Shown here: piece after piece, positions 16,934-25,158 of the stretch
How the letters are laid out: each line of letters starts with the position of its first letter
Numbering within the stretch: position 1 is the stretch's first letter
Program-made: the position numbers and the translations under genes
Notes under the pieces: generated by a model
The model's input: only the letters and a program-made list of their open reading frames with translations
What the model was told of the DNA's origin: nothing
Databases searched by the model: none
Source of the DNA: Polyangiaceae bacterium
Lineage (GTDB): Bacteria > Myxococcota_A > Polyangia > Polyangiales > Polyangiaceae
Length of the DNA stretch: 64,000 bases
Assembly (NCBI GenBank): GCA_019637295.1
Contig: JAHBVX010000008.1
Span: 62,001-126,000, forward strand
Reading direction: 5' to 3'

Positions 16934-17692
16934 GTGATTCCGATCCGGGACGAGAACCCCACCCAGACCACGCCCTACGTGACCTACGGCTTGCTCGCTG
17001 CGAACCTGGCCGCGTTCACCATCCAGTTCGCGCTGATGCGATCGGGAGCGGCCTGGGTGTTGCCGGGCTTCGGCCTGGTGCCCTCGCGCGTGACCCTCGA
17101 TCCCTCCGGCGAAGCCTTCACCGTGCTGACCAGCATGTTCATGCACGGGGGCTGGGAGCACCTCGGTGGCAACCTGCTGTTCCTCTATATCTTCGGCGAC
17201 AACGTCGAGGACGCCCTCGGCCACCTTCGCTACCTGCTCTTCTACGCCCTCTCGGGAGTGGCAGCAGCGGGCGCACAGATCTTGGTGGACCCAGCGAGTC
17301 CCGTGCCGATGGTGGGTGCCTCCGGCGCCATTGCCGGAGTACTCGCGGCGTACCTCGTGCTCTATCCACGCGCGCCGGTCCACGTGATCAATCCCATCCT
17401 GCCGCTGTGGCTGGTGTTCGGAGTGCTCTTGGTCTTCCCCGCCTGGCTGGTCGTCGGCGAGTGGTTCCTGTGGAACCTGATCCGCGGGGTCGGCTCGCTC
17501 GGGGACGGGGCGCTCGGCGGAGTCGCGTTCTTCGCCCACATCGGCGGCTTCATCGCGGGGCTGCTCGGCATCAAGCTCGCGCTCGTCGGCAGACCGGCGC
17601 GCACGAGCCGCCGATGGCAGGGATTCCGCCCCCCGCCGCGCAGCGTCGATCCGCGCCGGGAGCCCGGCTCGCGTCGCGACCCGTGGCTATGA
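16934..17692 (+). CDS. Rhomboid family intramembrane serine protease
   Basis: 252 residues with six or seven membrane segments. Catalytic Ser130 sits in GASG (128-131) and the catalytic His202 in AHIGG (201-205). The oxyanion-hole residues His76 and Asn80 are in WEHLGGN. It cleaves membrane proteins inside the bilayer; substrates are unknown. The C-terminal 40 residues are basic and cytoplasmic. The GTG start has no Shine-Dalgarno but follows a TAGCCT hexamer by nine bases. Confidence 0.93.
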   Translation: MIPIRDENPTQTTPYVTYGLLAANLAAFTIQFALMRSGAAWVLPGFGLVPSRVTLDPSGEAFTVLTSMFMHGGWEHLGGNLLFLYIFGDNVEDALGHLRYLLFYALSGVAAAGAQILVDPASPVPMVGASGAIAGVLAAYLVLYPRAPVHVINPILPLWLVFGVLLVFPAWLVVGEWFLWNLIRGVGSLGDGALGGVAFFAHIGGFIAGLLGIKLALVGRPARTSRRWQGFRPPPRSVDPRREPGSRRDPWL

Positions 17693-17743
17693 GCGCCCGT
17701 CACCTGACCCAGCCCCCGGCCGATCGTGTACCCTGCCGGCGCC

Positions 17744-19282
17744 ATGTCACCGGTCCGCGTCTACGACACGCTCACGAGGCAATCCCACACCGTTTCGGCA
17801 CGCGATGGTCAGAGCGTGACGGTGTACTGCTGCGGCCCGACCGTCTACGACGTCCCGCACGCGGGTCACGCTCGCTCCGCGGTAGCCTTCGACATTCTCG
17901 TGCGGCACCTCCGTGCGCGCGGCCACGCGGTCAAGTACGTGCGCAACGTGACCGACATCGACGACAAGATCCTCACCCGCGCCCGGGAACGAGGCGAGCC
18001 GCCCCTCGAGCTCTCGCGCCGCATGACGACGGTCTATCAAGACCAAATCGCGGCCGTTGGCTGCACAGCGCCCGACGTCGAGCCCCGCGTCAGCGATCAC
18101 CTGCCCGAGATCTTCGCGCTGATCGAGCGCTTGATCGAGCAAGGCGCTGCCTACACGGTGGACATGCCCGGCGACACGCGAGACGTGTACTTCTCGGTAC
18201 GCAAGTTCCAGGGCTACGGTAAGCTGTCGCGCCGAAGGATCGACGAGTTGATCGCCGGCGCGCGCGTCGAGAAGGACGAAACCAAGCAGGACCCGCTCGA
18301 CTTTGCGCTCTGGAAGGGCGCGCCCGAGGCGGAGTGGGGCTGGCAGAGCCCTTGGGGTCACGGACGCCCGGGCTGGCACATCGAGTGCTCCGCGATGAGC
18401 GCCAAGTACCTGGGCCATGGCTTCGACATTCACGCGGGCGGGATGGATCTCATCTTCCCGCATCACGAGAACGAGATCGCGCAGAGCGAAGCCGCGCATC
18501 CGGGCGAGGGGGACTTCGCGCGGTGCTGGATGCACAACGGCTTCGTCAACGTGGACAAGGAGAAGATGAGCAAGTCGCTCGGCAACTTCGTCACGGTGTC
18601 GGACGTGCTCGAACGCAACGATCCGGAGGCCTTTCGCTGGTTCTTGCTGACGGTCCACTACCGCGGACCCATTCAGTTCGAGACGGCTCAGGCCGACGCC
18701 GGGCGCGTGACCTTCCCTGGCGTGGACGAGGCCGAGCGGCGCGTGGACTACATGATGCAGACGCTGCTGCGCCTGGACCGGGCGGCAGCCGAGGGCGGCG
18801 GCGGGGGCGCGCCGCCCGCCGAAGTACAGAGAGCCACGGCGGCCGTGAGTGCGTCCCGAGAGGCCGCGTTGGCCGCGCTCGACGATGATCTCAACACGCC
18901 CGTCGCCTTGGCCGAGCTGGGCGAGATCGCCAAGGTCGGCAACGAGCTGCTCGACCTGGCGCTCCGGCGCCGCAAAGACGCGGCGTTTGCCGCTGCCGCC
19001 GCAGGCTTCGCCGCCAAGACGGCGTCGTCGCTGCGCGAGGTGGCCGCGGTGCTCGGGCTGCTGCGCGCGACCACCGCGGAGTACCTGGTTCGCACCCGAG
19101 AGCGCCGGCTGCGCCTGCGCGGACTGTCTGCAGACACGTTGGACGAGGCGATCGCCGAGCGGTTCGCGGCGCGGCAGCGGAAGGACTTCGTACGAGCCGA
19201 CGCCTTGCGGGACGAACTCTCGGCGCAAGGCATCGTGCTGCGCGACGGCCCCGAGGGCACGGAGTGGTCCGTGGAGCCGTGA
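17744..19282 (+). CDS. cysS: Cysteinyl-tRNA synthetase
   Basis: 512 residues from the ATG at 17744. The class I core shows CCGPTVYD with the first zinc Cys, HAGHARS (HIGH equivalent), WHIECS and HHENEIAQSEA (further zinc ligands), and KMSKS. A helical anticodon-binding domain follows, with an Ala-rich insertion around 345-365. It charges tRNA-Cys in the cytoplasm. TACCCT at 17729-17734 lies nine bases before the ATG. Convergent with the phosphoesterase gene, two bases apart. Confidence 0.97.
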   Translation: MSPVRVYDTLTRQSHTVSARDGQSVTVYCCGPTVYDVPHAGHARSAVAFDILVRHLRARGHAVKYVRNVTDIDDKILTRARERGEPPLELSRRMTTVYQDQIAAVGCTAPDVEPRVSDHLPEIFALIERLIEQGAAYTVDMPGDTRDVYFSVRKFQGYGKLSRRRIDELIAGARVEKDETKQDPLDFALWKGAPEAEWGWQSPWGHGRPGWHIECSAMSAKYLGHGFDIHAGGMDLIFPHHENEIAQSEAAHPGEGDFARCWMHNGFVNVDKEKMSKSLGNFVTVSDVLERNDPEAFRWFLLTVHYRGPIQFETAQADAGRVTFPGVDEAERRVDYMMQTLLRLDRAAAEGGGGGAPPAEVQRATAAVSASREAALAALDDDLNTPVALAELGEIAKVGNELLDLALRRRKDAAFAAAAAGFAAKTASSLREVAAVLGLLRATTAEYLVRTRERRLRLRGLSADTLDEAIAERFAARQRKDFVRADALRDELSAQGIVLRDGPEGTEWSVEP

Positions 19283-19284
19283 CG

Positions 19285-20022
19285 TCAGACGCCGATGAAC
19301 AACCGGTGCGCGAAGTTCCGCTCGAGCTTGGCGCGTAACACTTTGTCCGCAGCGGTCTCGATGTCGTATTCGGCTCGCTTGAACTCGAAGCGTTTGCGCC
19401 CCGTGTCGTAGACCGTGAAGCTCGCACGGTTGTCGTAGTCCCGCGGCTGGCCCACGGAGCCGACGCTGACGATGTACTTCTTGTTGGGCTCGAGCTCGAA
19501 ATCCACCGGTGGCAACTCCTCGACCGTGTCCTCGGTGAGCGCAAACACCTTGCACAAGTGTGAGTGACCAATCAGCGTCAGGTGGCCGAGCTCATCGTAG
19601 ATGGGGAGGCACTCGCGCGCCTGTTCCGGCGCGAAGATGTACTCGAACTCCTCGAGCCGCATCGGCGAGCCGTGGCACAAGAGGACGTTGATCGCGTCGA
19701 GCCGTACCTGATACGGCAGTCCCTTGAGCCACTCCATGTTCTCCCGCGACAGCATGTTCGCGTGGGTGTCGAGCGCATGCCGCGCCGCTTCGTAGTAGTA
19801 TGAGTAGTCCATGCGGCCGGCGACCGCGGCGTCGTGATTGCCCAGGATCGTCGCCTTGACCATGCCGCGAACCAGGTCCGCGCACTCGTTCGGCGAACCG
19901 CCGTAGCCCACGGTGTCCCCAAGACAGAAATACTCGTCGATGCGCTCGGCCTTGAAGGCCTCGATCACCGAGCTCAGCGCTTCGTAGTTGGCGTGAATGT
20001 CGCTGAGGATGCCGATTCGCAT
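19285..20022 (-). CDS. Metallophosphoesterase (YfcE/ApaH-like)
   Basis: 245 residues. Calcineurin-like fold with a dinuclear metal site: Asp8 and His10 (SDIHANY), Asp36 (GDTVGYG), Asn62 and His63 (GNHD), a later CHGSP, and GHSH. The family hydrolyses phosphodiesters or diadenosine polyphosphates; the substrate is not deducible. The start is clear at 20022. An AGACTA motif (20038-20043, reading TAGTCT on the minus strand) lies upstream. Confidence 0.91.
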   Translation of the reverse strand: MRIGILSDIHANYEALSSVIEAFKAERIDEYFCLGDTVGYGGSPNECADLVRGMVKATILGNHDAAVAGRMDYSYYYEAARHALDTHANMLSRENMEWLKGLPYQVRLDAINVLLCHGSPMRLEEFEYIFAPEQARECLPIYDELGHLTLIGHSHLCKVFALTEDTVEELPPVDFELEPNKKYIVSVGSVGQPRDYDNRASFTVYDTGRKRFEFKRAEYDIETAADKVLRAKLERNFAHRLFIGV

Positions 20023-20037
20023 GACGCAGGGCTGACT

Positions 20038-20252
20038 AGACTACCACGGCCGAGCCGGGGGTGACCTAACGGAAGCTTTGCCGGGCCGCCGCGGCCAGGT
20101 CCACGCTCCTTCGACATACGCAAATCTCGGGCGTAGCACCAGAGGGAGCGCGCGATCCCCTGCATTTGTGGTGAATGTGACCGGGGACGCGGCCGGGGTC
20201 GGCGTCCGAGACCCGGTCTAGTTCCACGCAGCGGGCCGGCCCCGGGTAGTCT
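20038..20252. promoter_or_regulatory. Divergent promoter region with matched TAGTCT elements
   Basis: The gap between the phosphoesterase (minus) and the hypothetical gene (plus) carries TAGTCT facing each gene: 20038-20043 on the minus strand and 20247-20252 on the plus strand. The plus copy ends seven bases before the ATG at 20260. Neither has a recognisable -35 box. The rest of the 237-bp gap shows no gene. Confidence 0.4.
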
Positions 20253-20259
20253 CGTGGGG

Positions 20260-20871
20260 ATGAGGGACGACGACCCCGCGCCGCTCGACGACGAACACGA
20301 ACCCCCACCCGAGCTGGTCGCGCCGTTGGCAGCAAGCTGCATCGACTATGTGCGCTCTGCCGTCGGCGTAGAGCTCGATCTGACCGGTGACACACTACCC
20401 GTTCTGGATCACTACCTCGCGGGCGCGCGTGGTGAAATCGAGGCGCGTCCAGAGTTGCTCCCGCTGCTCGCTCGCGCCGTAGGCGCGTACTTCGGCGAAG
20501 TGGTGCGCCGCGACATGGACGCCTTTTGGTACTTACCCGCCGAGGACGTGGCAGGCGGGCGGATCTGCTTCGCGCGCGTCTTTCTGGCGGTGAGTCCCGT
20601 GGCTGCGGCGTACGATGCGCTATGCCTCGGCACGAACCACGACGGCCCGAGCTCGGAGTTGGTGCTGCTACCGCACGAGCGACAGCTCGTGTTTCAACGC
20701 CTCGCGCTGCTGCCGGAGGTGGCGGAGGAGGAGTACTACTCGTTCTCCACACGACTCGAGGTACTTCAGATCGCAAACGAAGCGCTGCTCGCGGAGATGC
20801 ATCGCGCAGAGGTCGGCAGCACGCTATACGACGCGGCGGACTACGCCTCCGAGCTCGAGCGCGGGGTTTGA
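20260..20871 (+). CDS. Hypothetical protein
   Basis: 203 residues from the ATG at 20260; a GTG at 20254 is in frame. It is acidic and soluble, with no signal peptide. Notable runs are LLARAVGAYFGEVVRR, MDAFWYLPAEDVAGGRI and LPEVAEEEYYSFSTRLEVL. The segment around residues 60-85 resembles small conserved proteins often found in Gram-negative cytoplasms, but I cannot name the family. Convergent with the next minus-strand lipoprotein, one base apart. Confidence 0.65.
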   Translation: MRDDDPAPLDDEHEPPPELVAPLAASCIDYVRSAVGVELDLTGDTLPVLDHYLAGARGEIEARPELLPLLARAVGAYFGEVVRRDMDAFWYLPAEDVAGGRICFARVFLAVSPVAAAYDALCLGTNHDGPSSELVLLPHERQLVFQRLALLPEVAEEEYYSFSTRLEVLQIANEALLAEMHRAEVGSTLYDAADYASELERGV

Positions 20872-20872
20872 G

Positions 20873-22162
20873 TCATGGCCCGGCGTCCCGCGGGGCGCCA
20901 ACCACGGACCGGAGCGGCAGCTGCGCCGTCACCGGAGCCCCCACCTCCGCGCCGAAGAAATCACGCCAACTGACGGTGTAGCGCCCGGGCAGCGGACCGA
21001 GCACGTACTGCTCCGCGTGTGGGCGCACCCAAGCGACGGGAACGCCATCGAGCAAGATGTAGCGCAGCTTGTCGGTCTGATTGACTGCAAGCAGCCCCTC
21101 CCCGGGCGCATCCGGCCGAACCTCGCCGGGTGAGGCCTTGCTGCGAAGGGCTGCCGCTTCAGCTCGTGACAGCAGCACACCGGCGGCCTGGGGCGGCAAC
21201 TCGCCGAGCTTGACGATGGTTCCGGCCGGCGGCACCAGCAAGAGACCGTGGGGCAAGTCCTGCCGGCGGGTGATGCTCGTGACCTCGAACGCCAGCCGAC
21301 CGCCGCGCTCCGACTGGAGGTCGGCGCGCAGCGGCGTGCCGGCGCTACACGCGACGCTGGTCGGCTCTACCGCAATCAACTCGAGCAACAACCGACACAG
21401 GAGCGCTCCGCTGCCGGACAGTCCAGTAACGTCGGCCTGCTCGAGGGTGAGTCGCCCCGCTTCACTCTTGACCACGGCCTTCTGAGTCGGGAGACCAAGC
21501 ACGAAACCGCCCCCCGCCTTGCTGAGGGAGCCGCTCGTCAGCGTGAGAGCGTCCGCCCGTCGTTCGGCCAGCAGCGCTCGAATGGTGCCGGGGACGAGCA
21601 CGCGGTAGGCGTGACCGTCGGGCCAGACCAAGACGTGCCCGTAGTGCTGCAGGCTGGCCCGCAGCTCCGCGTTCTGAGGCACGGGGAACGACGGAGACGC
21701 GAACACGACGCGCATCCTGCCGAGGGGAGAGAGATCGACCGTGAGGCTCAGCTCGGTCAGCTGCCGGGCACGAGCGAGCCCTTCGCTGGAGACCTCCGCG
21801 CCCGCTGTCTTGGGATGCGTCGGCAGTTCGAACCAACGAAACCGGGCCTCGAGGGTGACCGCCGGCCCGTCGCGAGAGGTGAGCGGATCCCCCGGCAGGG
21901 CGGCGTCGGAGACCAGTGGCGTCGGAGCGGGGGGCGCCGCCTCGGGCAGCAACAACCGCCCCGCGCTGTCCGCTGGGATGCCCCCACGGCCGCCATCCTG
22001 AAACCGGGGGCTGGGCTCCACGGAGGCGATGGGCGCCGGCAAGATGCTCGCGTTGGGGCTCGGCTGGGTCTCGTCGTCGACAAAGCCTCCGGCTGTGGGC
22101 TTGCCATCGCACGACCCGAGCCCGACCAGCAACAGACACGCCAGTGCGCCGCGCGTGATCAC
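20873..22162 (-). CDS. Lipoprotein, end of the chemosensory/pyrimidine run
   Basis: 429 residues from a GTG at 22162 that overlaps the HAD stop as GTGA. A signal peptide with lipobox LGSC is followed by a Pro/Ser-rich linker of about 70 residues and a beta-rich domain containing repeated LP and VEPS/VLVP turns. No recognisable enzymatic motif. C-terminal segments (LRYILLDGVPVAWVRPHA, GPLPGRYTVSW) resemble carbohydrate-binding or carboxypeptidase-regulatory-like beta sandwiches. Anchored on the outside of the inner or outer membrane. Confidence 0.72.
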   Translation of the reverse strand: MITRGALACLLLVGLGSCDGKPTAGGFVDDETQPSPNASILPAPIASVEPSPRFQDGGRGGIPADSAGRLLLPEAAPPAPTPLVSDAALPGDPLTSRDGPAVTLEARFRWFELPTHPKTAGAEVSSEGLARARQLTELSLTVDLSPLGRMRVVFASPSFPVPQNAELRASLQHYGHVLVWPDGHAYRVLVPGTIRALLAERRADALTLTSGSLSKAGGGFVLGLPTQKAVVKSEAGRLTLEQADVTGLSGSGALLCRLLLELIAVEPTSVACSAGTPLRADLQSERGGRLAFEVTSITRRQDLPHGLLLVPPAGTIVKLGELPPQAAGVLLSRAEAAALRSKASPGEVRPDAPGEGLLAVNQTDKLRYILLDGVPVAWVRPHAEQYVLGPLPGRYTVSWRDFFGAEVGAPVTAQLPLRSVVGAPRDAGP

Positions 22163-22905
22163 AGCACGAAGTCCGAGATGACGTTGATGTCGCGGGCGAG
22201 CGGCGGCGCGCTGGGGTGATGCTGGGTGTCGAGCAAGAACACGTCGCATGAGGGAAACGCTTCCTTGAAGATATTGCAGTTTCCAGGCTCGTTGTCGAAC
22301 GCCGCGACCAGCACGCCGCAGCGCCGAAGCTGTGGCGTGACCTGCCGCTTGAACTCGGAGTCGCTGGTCTCGAAATGCGGTTTGAGCACCAACTCGGTCC
22401 CGGGGACACCTATGGGAAAGCCCAAGTCGCGCAAGCTAGCCAGAGTGCCGAGCGCCATGTTGGGCAGGTCCCGCCCGCTGAAATACACGATGGTGGCGCC
22501 TGCAGCATGGCACGCTCGGGCGAACTCGAGCGCACCAGCGAGTGCGCGGTCGTGTCGGAGGTGATGGTCGAAGAAGAAGCGTCCCCTCCAGAACTCCAAC
22601 GCTTCCGTCACCCAGGCGTCTGCCAGGGCGAGACGCGCGAGCACGTCCTCGAGTAGATAGTCGAGCTGGTCGGGGCACAGGGCTCCCAGGGCAGACGCTG
22701 CGTCGGGCCGCTCGGCCTGCCAGCGCTCGGCGAGCTCCCGCATGATGGCGCAAGTCCGCGGGCGGTTGTCCACTAGCGTCCCATCGAGATCGAAGACGAC
22801 GGCTGACGCACACGCGCCTCGTGCACCCTCGACGCGCTCCAGGACGGCGGCGAGCAGCCGCACCTGCTCGGCGCGCGACACCGCCGTGTGCAGCGACGCC
22901 GTCAT
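22159..22905 (-). CDS. HAD superfamily hydrolase
   Basis: 248 residues from the ATG at 22905, which overlaps the pyrD stop as ATGA. HAD motifs: DLDGTLVD (motif I nucleophile and acid), YFSGRD (motif II Ser), a Lys in VLKPHF, and AAFDNEPGNC (motif III/IV acids). The cap region is helical and includes FFDHHLRHDRAL. It probably dephosphorylates a small metabolite; the substrate is unknown. Position after pyrD suggests a nucleotide, without proof. Confidence 0.85.
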   Translation of the reverse strand: MTASLHTAVSRAEQVRLLAAVLERVEGARGACASAVVFDLDGTLVDNRPRTCAIMRELAERWQAERPDAASALGALCPDQLDYLLEDVLARLALADAWVTEALEFWRGRFFFDHHLRHDRALAGALEFARACHAAGATIVYFSGRDLPNMALGTLASLRDLGFPIGVPGTELVLKPHFETSDSEFKRQVTPQLRRCGVLVAAFDNEPGNCNIFKEAFPSCDVFLLDTQHHPSAPPLARDINVISDFVL

Positions 22906-23813
22906 GTGGCACGCGCGCGACCGATCAAGTCGGCGACGCTCAGGTCTTGGTCCTCGCAGTACGCCCTCAGACCGGTGAGCACCTTCTTCGCGGCCAGTGG
23001 ATCCGAGAAGCTCGCTGTTCCCACCTGCACCGCGCTGGCGCCGGCGAACAGGAACTCGAGCGCGTCGCGCGCAGTAGCGACGCCGCCGATTCCGATGATC
23101 GGGATACGGATCGCGGCGGCGAGCTCCCAAACGATGCGAAGCGCGATGGGCCGGAGCGCCGGGCCGCTGAGGCCGCCGGTCCGATTGGCCAGACGTAGCC
23201 GCGCCGAACCGACATCGATGCTCATGCCGCGAATCGTGTTGATGGCGGTGATCGCGTCCGCGCCCTCGTCTTCACAAGCCCGCGCGACGGCGACGATATC
23301 CCCCGCTTCGGGGCTCATCTTCACCCACAGGGGGCGCCGGGTCACGCGCCGCACTGCCGCCGTCACCTGAGCAGCGAGCTTTGGGTCTTTGCCGAACTCG
23401 AGCCCCCCGTGCGTCACGTTCGGGCAGGACACGTTGAGCTCGATGGCGTGCACCCCGTCTTCGCGCTCGAGGCGCTCGGCGATCGCCACGAAGTCGCTCG
23501 TGCTACTCGCGAAGATGTTTGCGACCACGGTCACGCCCCGCTGGCGCAGGATGGGCAGCTTGTCCGTGCAGAACGCCTCGACGCCCACGTTTGCCAGTCC
23601 GATGGCGTTGAGCATGCTGGCCGGCGTCTCGCAGATCCGCTCGGGAGGGTTGCCCGCTCGCGGCAACAAGCTCAGGCCCTTGGTGCAAATCCCGCCCAGC
23701 TCGGCGACATCGAAGAAGTCCTCGTACTCCAGACCGTAACCGAACGTGCCGGACGCCGTGAGCACGGGGTTGTGGAGCAAGAGCTCCCCGATCTTGACCT
23801 GGAGCCGGCTCAA
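22902..23813 (-). CDS. pyrD: Dihydroorotate dehydrogenase (type 1B catalytic subunit)
   Basis: 303 residues. It oxidises dihydroorotate to orotate using FMN in pyrimidine biosynthesis. FMN and substrate motifs: ASGTFGYG, TKGLSLLPR, NVSCPN with catalytic Cys130, VKMSPE, then GIGGVATARDALEFLFAGAS. The catalytic Cys (rather than Ser) and the adjacent pyrK mark the NAD-linked type 1B enzyme. The TTG start overlaps the pyrK stop as TTGA, so the two subunits are translationally coupled. Confidence 0.96.
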   Translation of the reverse strand: MSRLQVKIGELLLHNPVLTASGTFGYGLEYEDFFDVAELGGICTKGLSLLPRAGNPPERICETPASMLNAIGLANVGVEAFCTDKLPILRQRGVTVVANIFASSTSDFVAIAERLEREDGVHAIELNVSCPNVTHGGLEFGKDPKLAAQVTAAVRRVTRRPLWVKMSPEAGDIVAVARACEDEGADAITAINTIRGMSIDVGSARLRLANRTGGLSGPALRPIALRIVWELAAAIRIPIIGIGGVATARDALEFLFAGASAVQVGTASFSDPLAAKKVLTGLRAYCEDQDLSVADLIGRARAT

Positions 23814-24613
23814 AGGACCCTCGGGGCGCCCTTGACCGGCGCGTGACTGTCACTGCTGAAGCTCACCTGGCGTGCGTCGATGCAAGGTCCGTCGACGCAA
23901 GCGTACAGATACCCGCCCTCTTCCCTGGGTACGGCGCAGCCAAGACAGACCCCGTAGCCACACGCCATCGGTGTCTCGAGCGACACCGCGCAGGGCACGT
24001 CTCGCTCCCGGCACAGCTCCGCTACCTTCGCCATCATGCGATCCGGGCCGCAGGTGAAGACGTCGATGTCCGCCGACAAGCGCTCCAGCAGCTCGTCCGT
24101 CACCCGGCCGCGCCGGCCGCGCGAGCCATCCTCGGTGGTCACGACCAGCTCGCAGCTCTCGGCGAGTTCGTCGTCCAGCGGCAGATCGCGCGCCGTGCGA
24201 CCACCGTAGATCGCGAGCGGACGGAGCCCGCTCTTGGCCATGTCCCGAGCCAGGAAGACGAGGGGTGCCACACCCACGCCACCCGCCACCAAGACCGGCC
24301 GCCGACCCGGGTGTGCCCCGCGCCAGGGGCGGCCGAGCGGTCCGAGCAGCGTGAAGGGCTCCCCAGGCTCCGCGCGCGCCATGCGCAAGGTACCCTCACC
24401 GACGACCTTGATGAGAATCGAGGGAGTGCGACCGCCCGAGAGGTAGCTCATCGGACGCGGCAAGAGGGGAGCGTCTCCCCACTCCGCGCCCCGCACCATC
24501 ACGAACTGCCCAGCGCTGGCACCTGTATCCACGGCCGCCTCGAAGGTGAGCACGTGATACGCGTCCCCCATGCTTTCACGCCTGAGCAGGGGCAGAACCT
24601 CGAGCCGCTTCAT
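23810..24613 (-). CDS. pyrK: Dihydroorotate dehydrogenase electron transfer subunit
   Basis: 267 residues from the ATG at 24613; a GTG at 24625 is possible. The N-terminal half is an FAD-binding barrel with LLPRPMSYLSG. The middle is the NAD-binding fold (VAGGVGVAPLVFLA, then FTCGPDRMM). The C-terminus holds the [2Fe-2S] ligands in ACGYGVCLGCAVP and a final ACVDGPC. It passes electrons from dihydroorotate on PyrD to NAD. It lies 15 bases after rimI and in TTGA overlap with pyrD. Confidence 0.95.
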   Translation of the reverse strand: MKRLEVLPLLRRESMGDAYHVLTFEAAVDTGASAGQFVMVRGAEWGDAPLLPRPMSYLSGGRTPSILIKVVGEGTLRMARAEPGEPFTLLGPLGRPWRGAHPGRRPVLVAGGVGVAPLVFLARDMAKSGLRPLAIYGGRTARDLPLDDELAESCELVVTTEDGSRGRRGRVTDELLERLSADIDVFTCGPDRMMAKVAELCRERDVPCAVSLETPMACGYGVCLGCAVPREEGGYLYACVDGPCIDARQVSFSSDSHAPVKGAPRVL

Positions 24614-24628
24614 CGAGCTTGCCACGAC

Positions 24629-25114
24629 TCACCCAAGCTCCAGGGCGACTTCGTCCTGCCCCGGGAGGGGCTGACCAGTTTCGGGATCCAGGGCGAGCAG
24701 CATTTCCAGGGCGTCCTCTCCGGTGTCGGCATAGTAGCCACGACGAACTCCGATGATGGAGAAGCCGTGACGACGGTACAGCTTGATGGCCGCCCGATTC
24801 GTGCGGCGAACCTCCAGTAGCACGAGTCTAGCGGTGTGGGCCTTCGCATCCGCGAGCAACTGCGCGAGCAGGGCGCTGGCCGCTCCCTTTCGCCGGTGGG
24901 CGGGGTGGGTCGCGACGTTGATCACGTGAAACTCGTCCGCGACCGCCCAGATCAACGAGAACGCAACCGGGACGCCGCCACCGGGCTCGACAGCAACGTG
25001 CAGCCGCGCCCACGGCCGCCGAACCTCCGCGTCCAGGTCGAGGTCCTGCTCCGCAGCCTTCGCGATCTGTCGAACGCAATCGTGGTGTTCGGGGCGCAGC
25101 GAGGCGACACGCAT
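24629..25114 (-). CDS. rimI: RimI-like ribosomal protein N-acetyltransferase
   Basis: 161 residues from the ATG at 25114. In-frame starts at 25129 (ATG) and 25162 (TTG, overlapping the CheA stop) are alternatives. GNAT core with HVINVATHPAHRRKGAASALL (motif A split around RRKGAA) and LLEVRRTNRAAIKLYRRHGF, the RimI-type motif B. RimI acetylates the N-terminus of ribosomal protein bS18 in other bacteria; the assignment here is from sequence pattern. It sits between the CheA-like kinase and pyrK. Confidence 0.82.
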   Translation of the reverse strand: MRVASLRPEHHDCVRQIAKAAEQDLDLDAEVRRPWARLHVAVEPGGGVPVAFSLIWAVADEFHVINVATHPAHRRKGAASALLAQLLADAKAHTARLVLLEVRRTNRAAIKLYRRHGFSIIGVRRGYYADTGEDALEMLLALDPETGQPLPGQDEVALELG

Positions 25115-25158
25115 TGGGGAGACGCACATTCTTTTGGGTTGGAGCCCCGGCCGCAAGC

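Noticed and set aside
17747-19555. 602-codon minus-strand frame
   Set aside because: Complete antisense of cysS, whose HIGH and KMSKS motifs are intact on the plus strand.
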